Shown in pieces: positions 17,197 to 25,956 of a DNA stretch of 64,000 bases. Both the position numbers and the translations under genes were made by a program. The stretch is from Paracoccus fistulariae (GTDB lineage: Bacteria > Pseudomonadota > Alphaproteobacteria > Rhodobacterales > Rhodobacteraceae): assembly GCF_028553785.1 (NCBI RefSeq), contig NZ_CP067136.1:2142001-2206000 (forward strand). The letters run 5' to 3'. Position 1 is the stretch's first letter; the number at the start of each line of letters is the position of its first letter. The notes below the pieces were generated by a model, which was not told the origin of the DNA, did no database searches, and saw only the letters and a list, made by a program, of their open reading frames with translations.

Positions 17197-18300
17197 TCAG
17201 CCCAGCTTGGCCAGCGCCACCGGCAACCGCTCTTCCAGCACCGCCATCTGATCCTCGGGCGCGCAGCTGACGCGGATGCAGCGATCCAGCGGCGCCACGC
17301 CCGGCATGCGGACAAAGACACCCAGATCCTGCAGGGCCGCCACCAGATCCCGCGCATAATCACCGTCGCGCCCGGTATCCAGCGCCACGAAATTCGTCGC
17401 GCTTGGCAGGGCCGTCAGCCCGTTCCGCACCGCGATATCCGCGATCCGGTCGCGCGAGGCGGCGACCAGCGCCTGAACCTGTGCCAGCCAGTCCTGATCC
17501 TGCAGCGCCGCCAGTGCCCCGGCCTGCGCGATGCGGTTGACGCCGAAATGATTTCGGATCCGGTCAAACCCCGCGATCAGCTCCGGATGCCCGATGGCAT
17601 AGCCGATCCGCGCACCGGCCATCCCGTAGGCCTTTGAAAAGGTACGCATGCGGATCACGCGGGGATCATCCGGCGCGATCTGCGGTATTGCCTCGGACGG
17701 GGCGAATTCGGCATAGGCCTCATCCAGCACCAGCAAGCTGCCAGCGGGCAGATCTTCCAGCATCTGCCGGATCACCCCAGCCTTGTGCCAGCTTCCCATC
17801 GGGTTGTCCGGATTGGCCAGATAGACCAGCCGCGCCCCCACCTGCCCCGCCAGATCCAGCAGCGCCTGCGGATCCTCGGCATCGTCGCGATAGGGCACCT
17901 TATGCAGCGCACCGCCAAAGCCCGCGACGTGATAGTTGAAGGTGGGATAGGCCCCGTCCGATGTCACCACCGCATCGCCCGGCGCGATCATCAGCCGCAC
18001 CAGCACCCCCAGAAGCCCGTCGATCCCCTCGCCCACGATGATATTGCCGGGCGCGACGCCGTGATGCCGGGCCAGCGCCTGCGTCAGATCGTGGCTGGTC
18101 GCATCGCCATATTGCCAGATATTCGCGGCCTCATCCCGCATCGCCTGCAGCGCGCGGGGCGAGGTGCCGAAGCCGTTTTCATTCGCGCCCAGACGTGCGG
18201 CGAAATCCTGCCCCATCCGGCGTTGCAGGGTTTCCGGCCCGACAAAGGGAACCGTCGCAGGCAGCGATGCGGGCAGCGGGGCAAAGGGCGGTATGGTCAT
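17197..18300 (-). CDS. HisC-like PLP-dependent aminotransferase
   Basis: A 367-residue fold-type I aminotransferase close to histidinol-phosphate aminotransferase. Seen are ARLGANENGFGTSP near the N-terminus, GEGIDGLL, YLANPDNPMG (substrate/PLP Asn), VLDEAYAEF (PLP-ring Asp), FSKAYGMAGARIGY with the PLP Lys near residue 220, and a C-terminal CIRVSCAPEDQM with the carboxylate-binding Arg. The start at 18300 follows AGGAAG. No other his gene is near and NPDNPMG differs slightly from the usual HisC NPNNPTG, so a role with aromatic amino acids is also possible. No symbol is given for this reason. Confidence 0.85.
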   Translation of the reverse strand: MTIPPFAPLPASLPATVPFVGPETLQRRMGQDFAARLGANENGFGTSPRALQAMRDEAANIWQYGDATSHDLTQALARHHGVAPGNIIVGEGIDGLLGVLVRLMIAPGDAVVTSDGAYPTFNYHVAGFGGALHKVPYRDDAEDPQALLDLAGQVGARLVYLANPDNPMGSWHKAGVIRQMLEDLPAGSLLVLDEAYAEFAPSEAIPQIAPDDPRVIRMRTFSKAYGMAGARIGYAIGHPELIAGFDRIRNHFGVNRIAQAGALAALQDQDWLAQVQALVAASRDRIADIAVRNGLTALPSATNFVALDTGRDGDYARDLVAALQDLGVFVRMPGVAPLDRCIRVSCAPEDQMAVLEERLPVALAKLG

Positions 18301-18477
18301 GGCGATCTTCCTGCACGAATTCCCCCTGTCCCGCAAGCGCCACGGGTCATCACGGAAACGCCACGTCACGCCACACGCCCCCCGTGTATCCGGCCCGCGA
18401 TCATGGTAAATTGATCAAATATTTATCGCGTTCATTTTTTCCGACCTTCACCTGACTCAACAGAAAAAGAGGGACTT

Positions 18478-19599
18478 ATGCGCAGTTTTCCCCGGCTTTC
18501 CGTCATGACCCTGTCATCGGCCTTTTTCCTGACCACCGCGCCCGTCTGGGCCGGACCGGTCTATGAAAACAGCTCTGGCGGGTCTTTCACCTTTTACGGG
18601 CAGTTCAGCCCTGCCTATGCCGACTTCGACGATGGCAGCGACAGCAAGGGAGAGGGCGCGGATAACGCCAAGTCCAATTCCCGCGTCGGCTTCACGCTGG
18701 CCCAGCCTTTCGGCGATTACGAACTGGGCTTCAAATTCGAAACCGCGCTTGGCCTGCGCCAGACCTCGTCCATCAGCCAGCTTTACACGCCGGACGGTCT
18801 GCACTGGGACCGCCAGAAGCTGCGGCATGTCGATTTCTCGCTGAAGACGCCGGGCTACGGCACCTTCTATCTGGGTCAGGGCAGCATGGCCTCGGATAAT
18901 ATCGGCGATCGCAGCTATTCAGGCGCGACGCTGGCGGGCGATATCGCCATCGGCGATGTCGTGGGCGGCTATCTGCTGCGCCGCTCGAATGGTGTGCTGA
19001 GCGATGTGACCGTGGCCGATGCCTTTGCCAATTTCGACGGTGGCCGTCTGGGCCGCGTGCGCTATGACAGCCCCGATTTCAACGGCTTCACCCTGCGGGC
19101 GGCCTATGGGCGCAATATTCTGGATAGCGATAATGGCGATGATTATTGGGATGTCGCCATGGCCTATGAAAACGAACTGGCCAGCGGCACGAAGCTGACG
19201 GCGGGCGTCGGCTATATGTATCGCGACCGCGAAGACCCGAATGCCGAGGATATCAAGGATACCTTCGTGTCGGGTTCTGTGCTGCTGACGTCAGGCTTCA
19301 ACTTCACGCTGGCTGCGGGTGACCGGAACGGGGCGGGCGCCTATTACTATGGCTCGGCCGGGTACAATGCCGATTGGGTCAGCTGGGGCGGCACCGCCGT
19401 CACGATCGACTATTACAACGGCGATGACATGGTGACCGAGGGCGACAGCGCGGAAAGCTGGGGCGTGCAGATGGTGCAGGCGGTGGATCGCTATGACATC
19501 GACCTCTATGCCGGTTATCGGCGCTATGACTATGACGACAATGTCAGCGATTTCCAGAACGCCTCGTCCTATATGGTCGGCGCGCGCTGGAAGTTCTGA
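18478..19599 (+). CDS. Outer-membrane porin
   Basis: A 373-residue protein with a signal peptide (cleavage near VWA-GPV, residue 25) followed by alternating beta-strands rich in Gly, Tyr, Asp and Asn, ending in the aromatic strand SSYMVGARWKF with C-terminal Phe. This is the pattern of Rhodobacter/Paracoccus trimeric porins (16-stranded barrels); KLRHVDFSLKTPGYGTFYLGQ-like and YDSPDFNGFTLRAAYG segments are typical. AGAGGGA precedes the ATG at 18478, and an AT-rich promoter stretch lies at about 18408-18440. Monocistronic. Pore selectivity cannot be read from the sequence. Confidence 0.88.
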   Translation: MRSFPRLSVMTLSSAFFLTTAPVWAGPVYENSSGGSFTFYGQFSPAYADFDDGSDSKGEGADNAKSNSRVGFTLAQPFGDYELGFKFETALGLRQTSSISQLYTPDGLHWDRQKLRHVDFSLKTPGYGTFYLGQGSMASDNIGDRSYSGATLAGDIAIGDVVGGYLLRRSNGVLSDVTVADAFANFDGGRLGRVRYDSPDFNGFTLRAAYGRNILDSDNGDDYWDVAMAYENELASGTKLTAGVGYMYRDREDPNAEDIKDTFVSGSVLLTSGFNFTLAAGDRNGAGAYYYGSAGYNADWVSWGGTAVTIDYYNGDDMVTEGDSAESWGVQMVQAVDRYDIDLYAGYRRYDYDDNVSDFQNASSYMVGARWKF

Positions 19600-19641
19600 T
19601 CCGGAAAAGGCACGTCCCGGCTGCCTGCCGGGGCGCGCCGC

Positions 19642-19878
19642 CTAGAAGGCGCGGAAGGTCATCGTGGTCAGGGTCCGGCTGATATGCGGAATATCGAACA
19701 GATTTTCCGACAGGAAGCGGCCGACATCCTCATCCTCTGGAACATAGACCTTGGCCATCAGGTCGTAATCGCCCGAGGTCGAATAAAGCTCGCTGACGAT
19801 TTCGCGGTCATAGATGGCATCGGCGACCTCATAGGTCTTGCCGGGCTCGCAGCGGAACTGGACGAAGACGGGTCGCAT
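19642..19878 (-). CDS. Free-standing Lrp/AsnC ligand-binding (RAM) domain protein
   Basis: A 78-residue protein consisting only of the alpha-beta ligand-binding domain of Lrp/AsnC regulators, without the DNA-binding helix-turn-helix. EVADAIYDREIVSELYSTSG, DYDLMAKVY and RTLTTMTF mark it. Stand-alone domains of this type form oligomers that bind amino acids. The ATG at 19878 is chosen because the domain begins there and a GGAGGC lies upstream. It follows the MATE gene by 34 bases on the same strand and may share its transcript. Confidence 0.88.
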   Translation of the reverse strand: MRPVFVQFRCEPGKTYEVADAIYDREIVSELYSTSGDYDLMAKVYVPEDEDVGRFLSENLFDIPHISRTLTTMTFRAF

Positions 19879-19912
19879 CGGGGCCTCCTGAGGATCGCGG
19901 TATCGCGGCAGG

Positions 19913-21286
19913 TTAGACCGCAGGGGTGGGTGCGGTCCAGTCCCCACGCGCAAGGCCCCGCCAGAAGCGCATCATCAGCAGAATCGCGGCCACGGTCAGA
20001 CCGACGCACAGCCCCAGCCACAGGCCCGCAGGTCCGATCTGCAGCGTAAAGGCCAGAACATAGGCCACGGGCAGGCCCACCACCCAATAGCTGAACCCCG
20101 CGATCCACATCGGCACCCGCGTGTCATGCACGCCGCGCAGGAAGCCAAGGGCGATGACCTGCATCGCATCGGTGAACTGAAACAGCGCCGCATAAGCCAG
20201 CAGATAGGCGCCAAGGGCAATGATTGCCGGGGCCTCGGGATCGTCGGGCGACAGGTAGAGGCTGACCAACTGCGGCGCGAAAAGCAGATAGATGGCAATC
20301 GCGATAACCGCAAAGGCCGTCGAGATCGCGATGACGGTCACCGCCGCATCTCGCATCCACAGCGCATCGTTGCGCCCCTTGGCCTGACCGACCCGCACCG
20401 TCGCCGCATTGGACAGGCCAAGATGCACCATGAAGGTGATCGAGGTGATCTGCAGCGCGATCCCATGCGCCGCCAGTTCCTGCGTCCCGATCCAGCCCAT
20501 CATGATATTCGACGCCACGAAAAGCCCGCCCTCGGCCACGGTCGTCACGCCAATCGGCCATCCGATCCGCGCCACCTGCCACATGGCCTGCCAGTCCGGC
20601 TTCCAGAACCGCTGGAACAGGTTGTATTTCCGCGCCATGGGCAGCCAGTTGACATAAAGGACCAGCAGCACAAGCTGGATGAACTGCGTCATCACGCTGG
20701 CAATCGCGGCACCGCGCACGCCCAGCTCTGGCGCACCCAGATTGCCAAAGATGAAGACCCAGTTCAGCGCCGCATTGACCGGCAGACCCGCAAGCGTGAT
20801 CCACATGATCACCTGCGGACGCTCCAGCGCCGCCAGATAGGAATTCAGCGTCAGACCGGCCAGTCCCAGCGACAGGCCCCAACCCGCGATGCGCAGATAA
20901 TCCTGCGCCAGTTGCGCGGTCAGGGGCGTCTGGCCAAGCGCCAGAAGGATCGGCTCGGCATGCCACATCACCGGCATCAACAATAATGAGAACCCGACCG
21001 ACAGCCACAGCGCCATGCGGGTGGCGCGGCGGACCTCTGTCTCATCGCCGCGCGCCAGCGCGGTGGCGATGACGCCCATCACGCCGATGCCGAACCCCAT
21101 GCCCAGAAAGAACATGAGATGGAAGAAAGAGGTGGCAATGACCAGCGCCGCCAGTTCCGCGATCCCGTACCAGCCAACCATGACCGTATCGGCCACACCG
21201 ATCGCCATACGGGCGATGTGGCTGCCGATCAAAGGCAGGCCCAGCGACAGGGTCGCTGCGACATGGGGGGCATAACGTCCAAACAT
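19913..21286 (-). CDS. MATE-family multidrug efflux pump
   Basis: A 457-residue protein with 12 predicted helices in two similar halves (about residues 10-215 and 235-445), each beginning with a LPLIGSHIA or [10 protein letters not shown] type segment. It also has the MATE signatures VADTVMVG and [15 protein letters not shown] pumps export cationic drugs in exchange for Na+ or H+. It is closest by eye to the NorM-like branch. Divergent from pyrB, with 169 bases between the starts. Confidence 0.92.
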   Translation of the reverse strand: MFGRYAPHVAATLSLGLPLIGSHIARMAIGVADTVMVGWYGIAELAALVIATSFFHLMFFLGMGFGIGVMGVIATALARGDETEVRRATRMALWLSVGFSLLLMPVMWHAEPILLALGQTPLTAQLAQDYLRIAGWGLSLGLAGLTLNSYLAALERPQVIMWITLAGLPVNAALNWVFIFGNLGAPELGVRGAAIASVMTQFIQLVLLVLYVNWLPMARKYNLFQRFWKPDWQAMWQVARIGWPIGVTTVAEGGLFVASNIMMGWIGTQELAAHGIALQITSITFMVHLGLSNAATVRVGQAKGRNDALWMRDAAVTVIAISTAFAVIAIAIYLLFAPQLVSLYLSPDDPEAPAIIALGAYLLAYAALFQFTDAMQVIALGFLRGVHDTRVPMWIAGFSYWVVGLPVAYVLAFTLQIGPAGLWLGLCVGLTVAAILLMMRFWRGLARGDWTAPTPAV

Positions 21287-21455
21287 GATACCGCCTTATC
21301 CCTGCCCGCACGCCCCGGCAATCGGTGATCGGGGCCGGGACCGGCGCGCGCTGATGGCGCGACCCAAATACCACAACACCCCCGCCGCGCCAGGACGCTT
21401 GCCCGGCACCGCCGCTTCTGCGATAGAGGTTCCGTTTCCAGTCATCGGAGGGATC

Positions 21456-22418
21456 ATGAGTTTTCGCGCCCGTCATCTTCTGGGGATCGACCATCTCTCT
21501 CCGCAAGAGATCGTCGCGCTTCTGGATCTGGCCGAGGAATATGTCGCCCTGAACCGCCGCACGATCAAACATTCCGACGCGCTGTCGGGCATGACGCAGA
21601 TCAATATGTTCTTCGAAAACTCGACCCGGACACAGGCCAGTTTCGAACTGGCGGGCAAACGGCTGGGCGCGGATGTGATGAACATGTCGATGCAGACCAG
21701 CAGCGTGAAGAAGGGCGAAACCCTGATCGACACGGCGCTGACGCTGAACGCCATGCATCCCGATCTGCTGGTCGTGCGCCATCCCAGCAGCGGCGCGGTC
21801 AACCTGCTGGCGGAAAAGGTGAATTGCGCCGTCATCAATGCGGGCGATGGCCGTCACGAACATCCGACCCAGGCCCTGCTGGACGCGCTGACCATCCGCC
21901 GCGCGAAAGGCCGGTTGCAGCGCCTGACCATCGCCATCTGCGGCGATATCGCCCATAGCCGCGTGGCCCGGTCGAACCTGATCCTGCTGGGCAAGATGGA
22001 AAACCGCATCCGCCTGATCGGCCCGAATACGCTGATGCCCGCGGGCGTGGCCGAGATGGGGGTCGAGCTGTTTCAGGACATGCGCGAGGGGCTGAAAGGC
22101 GCGGATGTGGTGATGATGCTGCGCCTGCAGCGCGAACGCATGGATGGCGGCTTCATCCCGTCCGAGCGGGAATATTTCCACCGTTGGGGTCTGGATGCGG
22201 AAAAGCTGGCTCTGGCGGCGCCGGATGCCATCGTCATGCATCCCGGCCCGATGAATCGCGGGATCGAGATCGACGGCACCATCGCCGATGACATCAACCG
22301 CAGCGTGATCCAGGATCAGGTCGAGATGGGGGTCGCCGTCCGCATGGCCGCGCTGGACCTTCTGGCCCGCAACCTGCGCGCCGAACGCGGCCGCGCCGCG
22401 GCAGGAGTGATGGTGTGA
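21456..22418 (+). CDS. pyrB: Aspartate carbamoyltransferase catalytic subunit
   Basis: A 320-residue ATCase making N-carbamoyl-aspartate, the first committed step of pyrimidine synthesis. STRT at residues 56-59 binds carbamoyl phosphate, and [11 protein letters not shown] and HPGPMNRG are the other active-site motifs. The ATG at 21456 has CGGAGGG five bases upstream; the longer frame has no family similarity before it. Its stop overlaps the pyrC start by 4 bases (GTGA). No pyrI is present, as in other bacteria whose ATCase associates with a dihydroorotase-like partner. Confidence 0.97.
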   Translation: MSFRARHLLGIDHLSPQEIVALLDLAEEYVALNRRTIKHSDALSGMTQINMFFENSTRTQASFELAGKRLGADVMNMSMQTSSVKKGETLIDTALTLNAMHPDLLVVRHPSSGAVNLLAEKVNCAVINAGDGRHEHPTQALLDALTIRRAKGRLQRLTIAICGDIAHSRVARSNLILLGKMENRIRLIGPNTLMPAGVAEMGVELFQDMREGLKGADVVMMLRLQRERMDGGFIPSEREYFHRWGLDAEKLALAAPDAIVMHPGPMNRGIEIDGTIADDINRSVIQDQVEMGVAVRMAALDLLARNLRAERGRAAAGVMV

Positions 22419-23698
22419 CCCAGACTTACTTCACCAATGCCCGCCTGATCGACCCCGAAGGCCAGACCGACCAGCAAGGCAGTCTGCTGGTCCGCGATGG
22501 CGTGATCGAGGCCATCTCTGGCGTGCAGGAACCCGCGCCCGAAGGCGCGACCGTCATTGACTGCGATGGCAAGGCCTTGGCTCCGGGGCTGATCGACTGG
22601 GGCGTGAAAATCGGCGAACCCGGCGAGCGTCACAAGGAAAGCTTCCGCAGCGCCGGACGGGCGGCGGCGGCAGGCGGCGTGACCACGATCATCGCCCGCC
22701 CCGACACAATGCCCCCCATCGACACGCCCGAGGCGCTGGAATTCGTCACCCGCCGTGCCGCCGATGCGCCGGTGAATATCCGCCACATGTCGTCGCTGAC
22801 CAAAGCCCGCGAGGGCCGCGAGATGGTCGAGATCGGCTTTCTGACCGATGCCGGGGCGGTCGCCTTTACCGACGGCGTGCGCCCGGTCACCGACAGCAAG
22901 ATCCTGCACCGCTGCATGACCTATGCGCGCGGGCTGGATGCGCTGATCGTGGGTCATCCGCAGGATGCCAGCCTGTCACGCGGCGCGGCGGCTACCAGCG
23001 GAAAATTCGCCAGCCTTTACGGCATTCCCGCCGTCTCTCCCATGGCCGAGGTGATGGGGATGGATCGCGATCTGGCACTGGTGCAGATGACCGGCTGCCG
23101 ATGGCATGCCGATCAGATCACGGTGGCGGCCTCTCTGCCCGCATTCGAACGTGCCCGGTCGGCGGGGCTGGACGTCACCGCAGGGATCTCGATCCATCAC
23201 CTGACGCTGAATGAATTCGATGTCGGCGATTACCGCACCTTCTTCCGCTTCACCCCGCCGCTGCGGTCCGAGGATGACCGGCAGGCCATGGTGCAGGCCG
23301 TGGCCGACGGCGTGATCGACGTGATCGCCAGCTTCCACACCCCGCAGGACGAAGAATCCAAACGCCTGCCATTCGAAATCGCCGCCCCCGGTGCGGTCGG
23401 GCTGCAAACCCTGCTGCCTGCGGCCCTGCGCCTGTATCATCAGGGCGGGCTGTCGCTGCCGCAGCTGTGGCGGGCCATGTCGCTGAACCCGGCGAAACGC
23501 CTTGGCCTGCCGGGCGGTCGCCTGAGCAAGGGCGCCCCCGCCGATCTGGTGCTGTTCGATCCCAACGCCCCCTTCGTGCTGGACCGCTTTTCGCTGCTGT
23601 CGAAATCGAAAAACACCCCCTTCGACGGCGCCCGGCTGGAAGGTCGCGTGCTGGGCACATGGGTCGCCGGGCAATCCGTATTCAAAGGTGACGCATGA
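22415..23698 (+). CDS. pyrC: Dihydroorotase homologue lacking metal ligands (pyrB partner)
   Basis: A 427-residue amidohydrolase-fold protein of the dihydroorotase family, GTG start, overlapping pyrB by 4 bases. The usual metal motif D-x-H-x-H-L-R-E-P-G is replaced by [15 protein letters not shown]. The catalytic Asp of the I-A-T-D-H-A-P-H motif is replaced ([12 protein letters not shown]), and only the HHLTLNE region resembles active enzymes. It is therefore probably catalytically dead. In Pseudomonas an inactive PyrC homologue encoded next to pyrB is needed as a structural subunit of ATCase; the same role is inferred here. An active dihydroorotase should be encoded elsewhere. It overlaps plsY by 4 bases (ATGA). 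Confidence 0.9.
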   Translation: MTQTYFTNARLIDPEGQTDQQGSLLVRDGVIEAISGVQEPAPEGATVIDCDGKALAPGLIDWGVKIGEPGERHKESFRSAGRAAAAGGVTTIIARPDTMPPIDTPEALEFVTRRAADAPVNIRHMSSLTKAREGREMVEIGFLTDAGAVAFTDGVRPVTDSKILHRCMTYARGLDALIVGHPQDASLSRGAAATSGKFASLYGIPAVSPMAEVMGMDRDLALVQMTGCRWHADQITVAASLPAFERARSAGLDVTAGISIHHLTLNEFDVGDYRTFFRFTPPLRSEDDRQAMVQAVADGVIDVIASFHTPQDEESKRLPFEIAAPGAVGLQTLLPAALRLYHQGGLSLPQLWRAMSLNPAKRLGLPGGRLSKGAPADLVLFDPNAPFVLDRFSLLSKSKNTPFDGARLEGRVLGTWVAGQSVFKGDA

Positions 23699-24279
23699 CC
23701 CTGATCCTCTGGGCAATCTTCGGCTATCTGCTGGGCTCGGTCCCATTCGGCATCGTCATCACCCGCGCCCTTGGACTGGGCGATCTGCGGCAGATCGGGT
23801 CGGGCAATATCGGCGCGACAAATGTCCTGCGAACCGGGAACAAACCCGCCGCGCTGGCCACGCTTCTGCTGGACAGCGGCAAGGGTGCCATCGCCGTGCT
23901 GCTGGCCCGCCATTTCGGCGGCGAAACGGCAGGCATCCTTGCGGGCGGCGCAGCCTTTCTGGGGCACTGCTTTCCCATCTGGCTGGGCTTCAGGGGCGGC
24001 AAGGGTGTCGCCACCTTCCTTGGCACGCTCATTGCGCTGCATTGGCCCCTGGGCCTGATTGCCTGCGCCATCTGGCTTCTGACGGCGCTGGTCAGCCGGA
24101 TCAGCAGCCTCTCGGCACTACTGGCCGCGGCACTGACCCCTGTCTTCGCCTGGGCGCTTGGCCGCAATGACCTGATCCTTGTCACTTCGTTCATGGCCGC
24201 GCTGATCTTCCTGCGCCACCACGCCAATATCCGCAGACTTCTGCAGGGAACCGAGCCACGCATCGGCAAGAAGTCCTAG
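23695..24279 (+). CDS. plsY: Acyl-phosphate:glycerol-3-phosphate acyltransferase
   Basis: A 194-residue inner-membrane enzyme with five helices. It has the three PlsY motifs: GSVPFGIVI with QIGSGNIGATNVLR, the LLDSGKGAIAVLLA segment, and GHCFPIWLGFRGGKGVAT. It transfers acyl from acyl-phosphate to glycerol-3-phosphate, giving lysophosphatidate. The ATG at 23695 overlaps the pyrC stop by 4 bases, so pyrB-pyrC-plsY look like one coupled operon. Confidence 0.96.
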   Translation: MTLILWAIFGYLLGSVPFGIVITRALGLGDLRQIGSGNIGATNVLRTGNKPAALATLLLDSGKGAIAVLLARHFGGETAGILAGGAAFLGHCFPIWLGFRGGKGVATFLGTLIALHWPLGLIACAIWLLTALVSRISSLSALLAAALTPVFAWALGRNDLILVTSFMAALIFLRHHANIRRLLQGTEPRIGKKS

Positions 24280-24381
24280 GCAGCGCGCGGAACCCGCCAC
24301 CCGAATCCGTTGTTGAACTCTGACGCCCGCGCGCCGCTCGATGCGCTCAGGGCCAGATGGATCAGACAGGTCAGGGGTGGA

Positions 24382-25374
24382 ATGGAAGAGAAAATCGATG
24401 TCGCGGGGGACGTCAACACCATCGTGGACAAGGTCGAGGGCTGGATCAACGGGCTGATCCGGCTGACCCCCAACCTGATCGCCGCCCTGATCCTGCTGGT
24501 CATCTTCTATGTCATCGGCCGGATGCTGTCCTATGGCGTGCGCCGCACGCTGGCACGCCGCGGACGCCCGGCCCTTGCCAATGTCGGCAGCGCCATGATG
24601 CATTGGGCGTTCATGATCCTGGGCTTTCTGCTGGCCGCCACGATCGTGCTGCCCTCGCTCAAACCCGGAGACCTTCTGGCCGGCATGGGCATCGGCTCGG
24701 TCGCCATCGGTTTCGCCTTCAAGGATATCCTGCAAAACATGCTGTCGGGCATCCTGATCCTGCTTCGGCAGCCCTTCCGGATCGGCGATCAGGTGATCGT
24801 CGGGGATTTCGAAGGCACCGTCGAAGATATCGAAACCCGCGCCACCTATATTAAAACCTATGACGGGCGGCGCGTGGTGATCCCGAATTCGAACATCTAT
24901 ACCGGCAGCTTCGTCGTGAACACGGCCTTTGACCACCGCCGGTCGCAATACGATATCGGCATCGGCTGCAGCGACGACTGGGAAAAGGCGATGACGCTGA
25001 TGACCAAAGCGGCGGCAGGCTGCCAAGGCGTCCTCGCCGATCCCGCGCCCGAGGCACTGCCGGTCGGCATCGATGCCTATCAGAACACGATACGCCTGCG
25101 CTGGTGGACGAAATCAGATCGCGCCTCGGTCATTCATACGCAGGGCCGGGTGATCCTCGCGGTTTATCGCGCGCTGGATGATGCGGGCATCGACATGCCT
25201 TACCCGACCGAGGTGATGCTGTTCCACGATCAGACCGAGGAAACGGATGGAAACCGCCTGACACAACGCGAAGGCTGGCCCGCAGGCCGCAAGGCAAAGG
25301 ACGGCGAGGCCGAGGTGCCGAAACCCGCCCGCGATCTCGCGCGGGGCAATCAGCCCCCCAGGGAACCCGCCTAG
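24382..25374 (+). CDS. MscS-family mechanosensitive channel
   Basis: A 330-residue small-conductance mechanosensitive channel. Helices lie at about residues 28-50 and 68-90, followed by the pore-lining TM3 (GDLLAGMGIGSVAIGFAFKD). The MscS beta domain comes next (QPFRIGDQVIVGDFEGTVEDI, then YDGRRVVIPNSNIY), then an alpha-beta C-terminal domain and a charged tail of about 50 residues. The ATG at 24382 is preferred, with AGGGG close upstream; a TTG at 24310 would add 24 residues without support. It follows plsY by about 100 bases and overlaps the convergent small membrane gene by 4 bases. Confidence 0.93.
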   Translation: MEEKIDVAGDVNTIVDKVEGWINGLIRLTPNLIAALILLVIFYVIGRMLSYGVRRTLARRGRPALANVGSAMMHWAFMILGFLLAATIVLPSLKPGDLLAGMGIGSVAIGFAFKDILQNMLSGILILLRQPFRIGDQVIVGDFEGTVEDIETRATYIKTYDGRRVVIPNSNIYTGSFVVNTAFDHRRSQYDIGIGCSDDWEKAMTLMTKAAAGCQGVLADPAPEALPVGIDAYQNTIRLRWWTKSDRASVIHTQGRVILAVYRALDDAGIDMPYPTEVMLFHDQTEETDGNRLTQREGWPAGRKAKDGEAEVPKPARDLARGNQPPREPA

Positions 25375-25781
25375 CGCTGCGCCACCAGCACCCGCCCGGC
25401 GGGTCGGTCCGGCCGCGACGGCGCCTTGACCGGTGGTTCGGCATCAGCCTGCGCCTCTTTCACAACCTCCCGCAGGGACGGCCCATCGAAGGGCGCCTTC
25501 ACCTTTTCAGATGCCAGCCGGGGCGCAGCCTCGGCCCGCGACAACCGCTCCAAGGCCTCCGCTCCGCGCCGCGCCGACAGCGCGACCGAGATCAGCGCCA
25601 GACAAGCTCCGGCCAGCAGGATCAGCCCCACCAACCCGATCACGCCGATAAAGACCGGCAACGGCGGCACCCCCTCCGCCGAGCGGATCAGAACCACCAT
25701 CACCCCCAGCAGGGCCAGAAGCCCGATCAGAAAAACCACCGCCACCGCGCGGTTCACCCAGGTCATGATATCTGCACGCAT
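25371..25781 (-). CDS. Small two-helix membrane protein
   Basis: A 136-residue protein, not recognised as a named family. It has two hydrophobic helices (about residues 10-32 and 43-66) joined by a short Pro-rich loop. An Ala/Glu/Arg-rich, probably helical cytoplasmic tail (residues 70-136) follows. Start at 25781 or at the Met five codons later. It overlaps the end of the convergent MscS gene by 4 bases. Confidence 0.6.
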   Translation of the reverse strand: MRADIMTWVNRAVAVVFLIGLLALLGVMVVLIRSAEGVPPLPVFIGVIGLVGLILLAGACLALISVALSARRGAEALERLSRAEAAPRLASEKVKAPFDGPSLREVVKEAQADAEPPVKAPSRPDRPAGRVLVAQR

Positions 25782-25910
25782 GCGCTGCCCCTTCTCCGGA
25801 CGGAATTTCCCATCGGGGTGCCACCGGAACGATCGGTTTTCAAGCCGGGCCGAACAGCCCTCGCCTCACCTTGTCGTGCGCAGGCACCATCTTTTGTGCA
25901 AAAATATCCT

Positions 25911-25956
25911 CTGGGGGTCCGGGGGGCGAAGCGCCGCCGGCCACCGCGGGACGCCA
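25911..25956 (-). terminator. GC-rich palindromic stretch after gshA
   Basis: Immediately downstream of gshA on the minus strand lies a run of G/C with an imperfect hairpin closing a TTCG tetraloop (complement of 25927-25930). An A/T-rich stretch with TATTTTT follows (complement of 25901-25907). It may end the gshA transcript. From memory, similar C-rich/G-rich palindromes preceded by a CAAAAATAT-like string recur between genes in Rhodobacterales, so it may also be a dispersed extragenic repeat. Confidence 0.4.

Noticed and set aside
24310..24381. TTG start of the MscS gene at 24310
   Set aside because: No ribosome site and no family similarity in the extra 24 residues; the ATG at 24382 is better placed.
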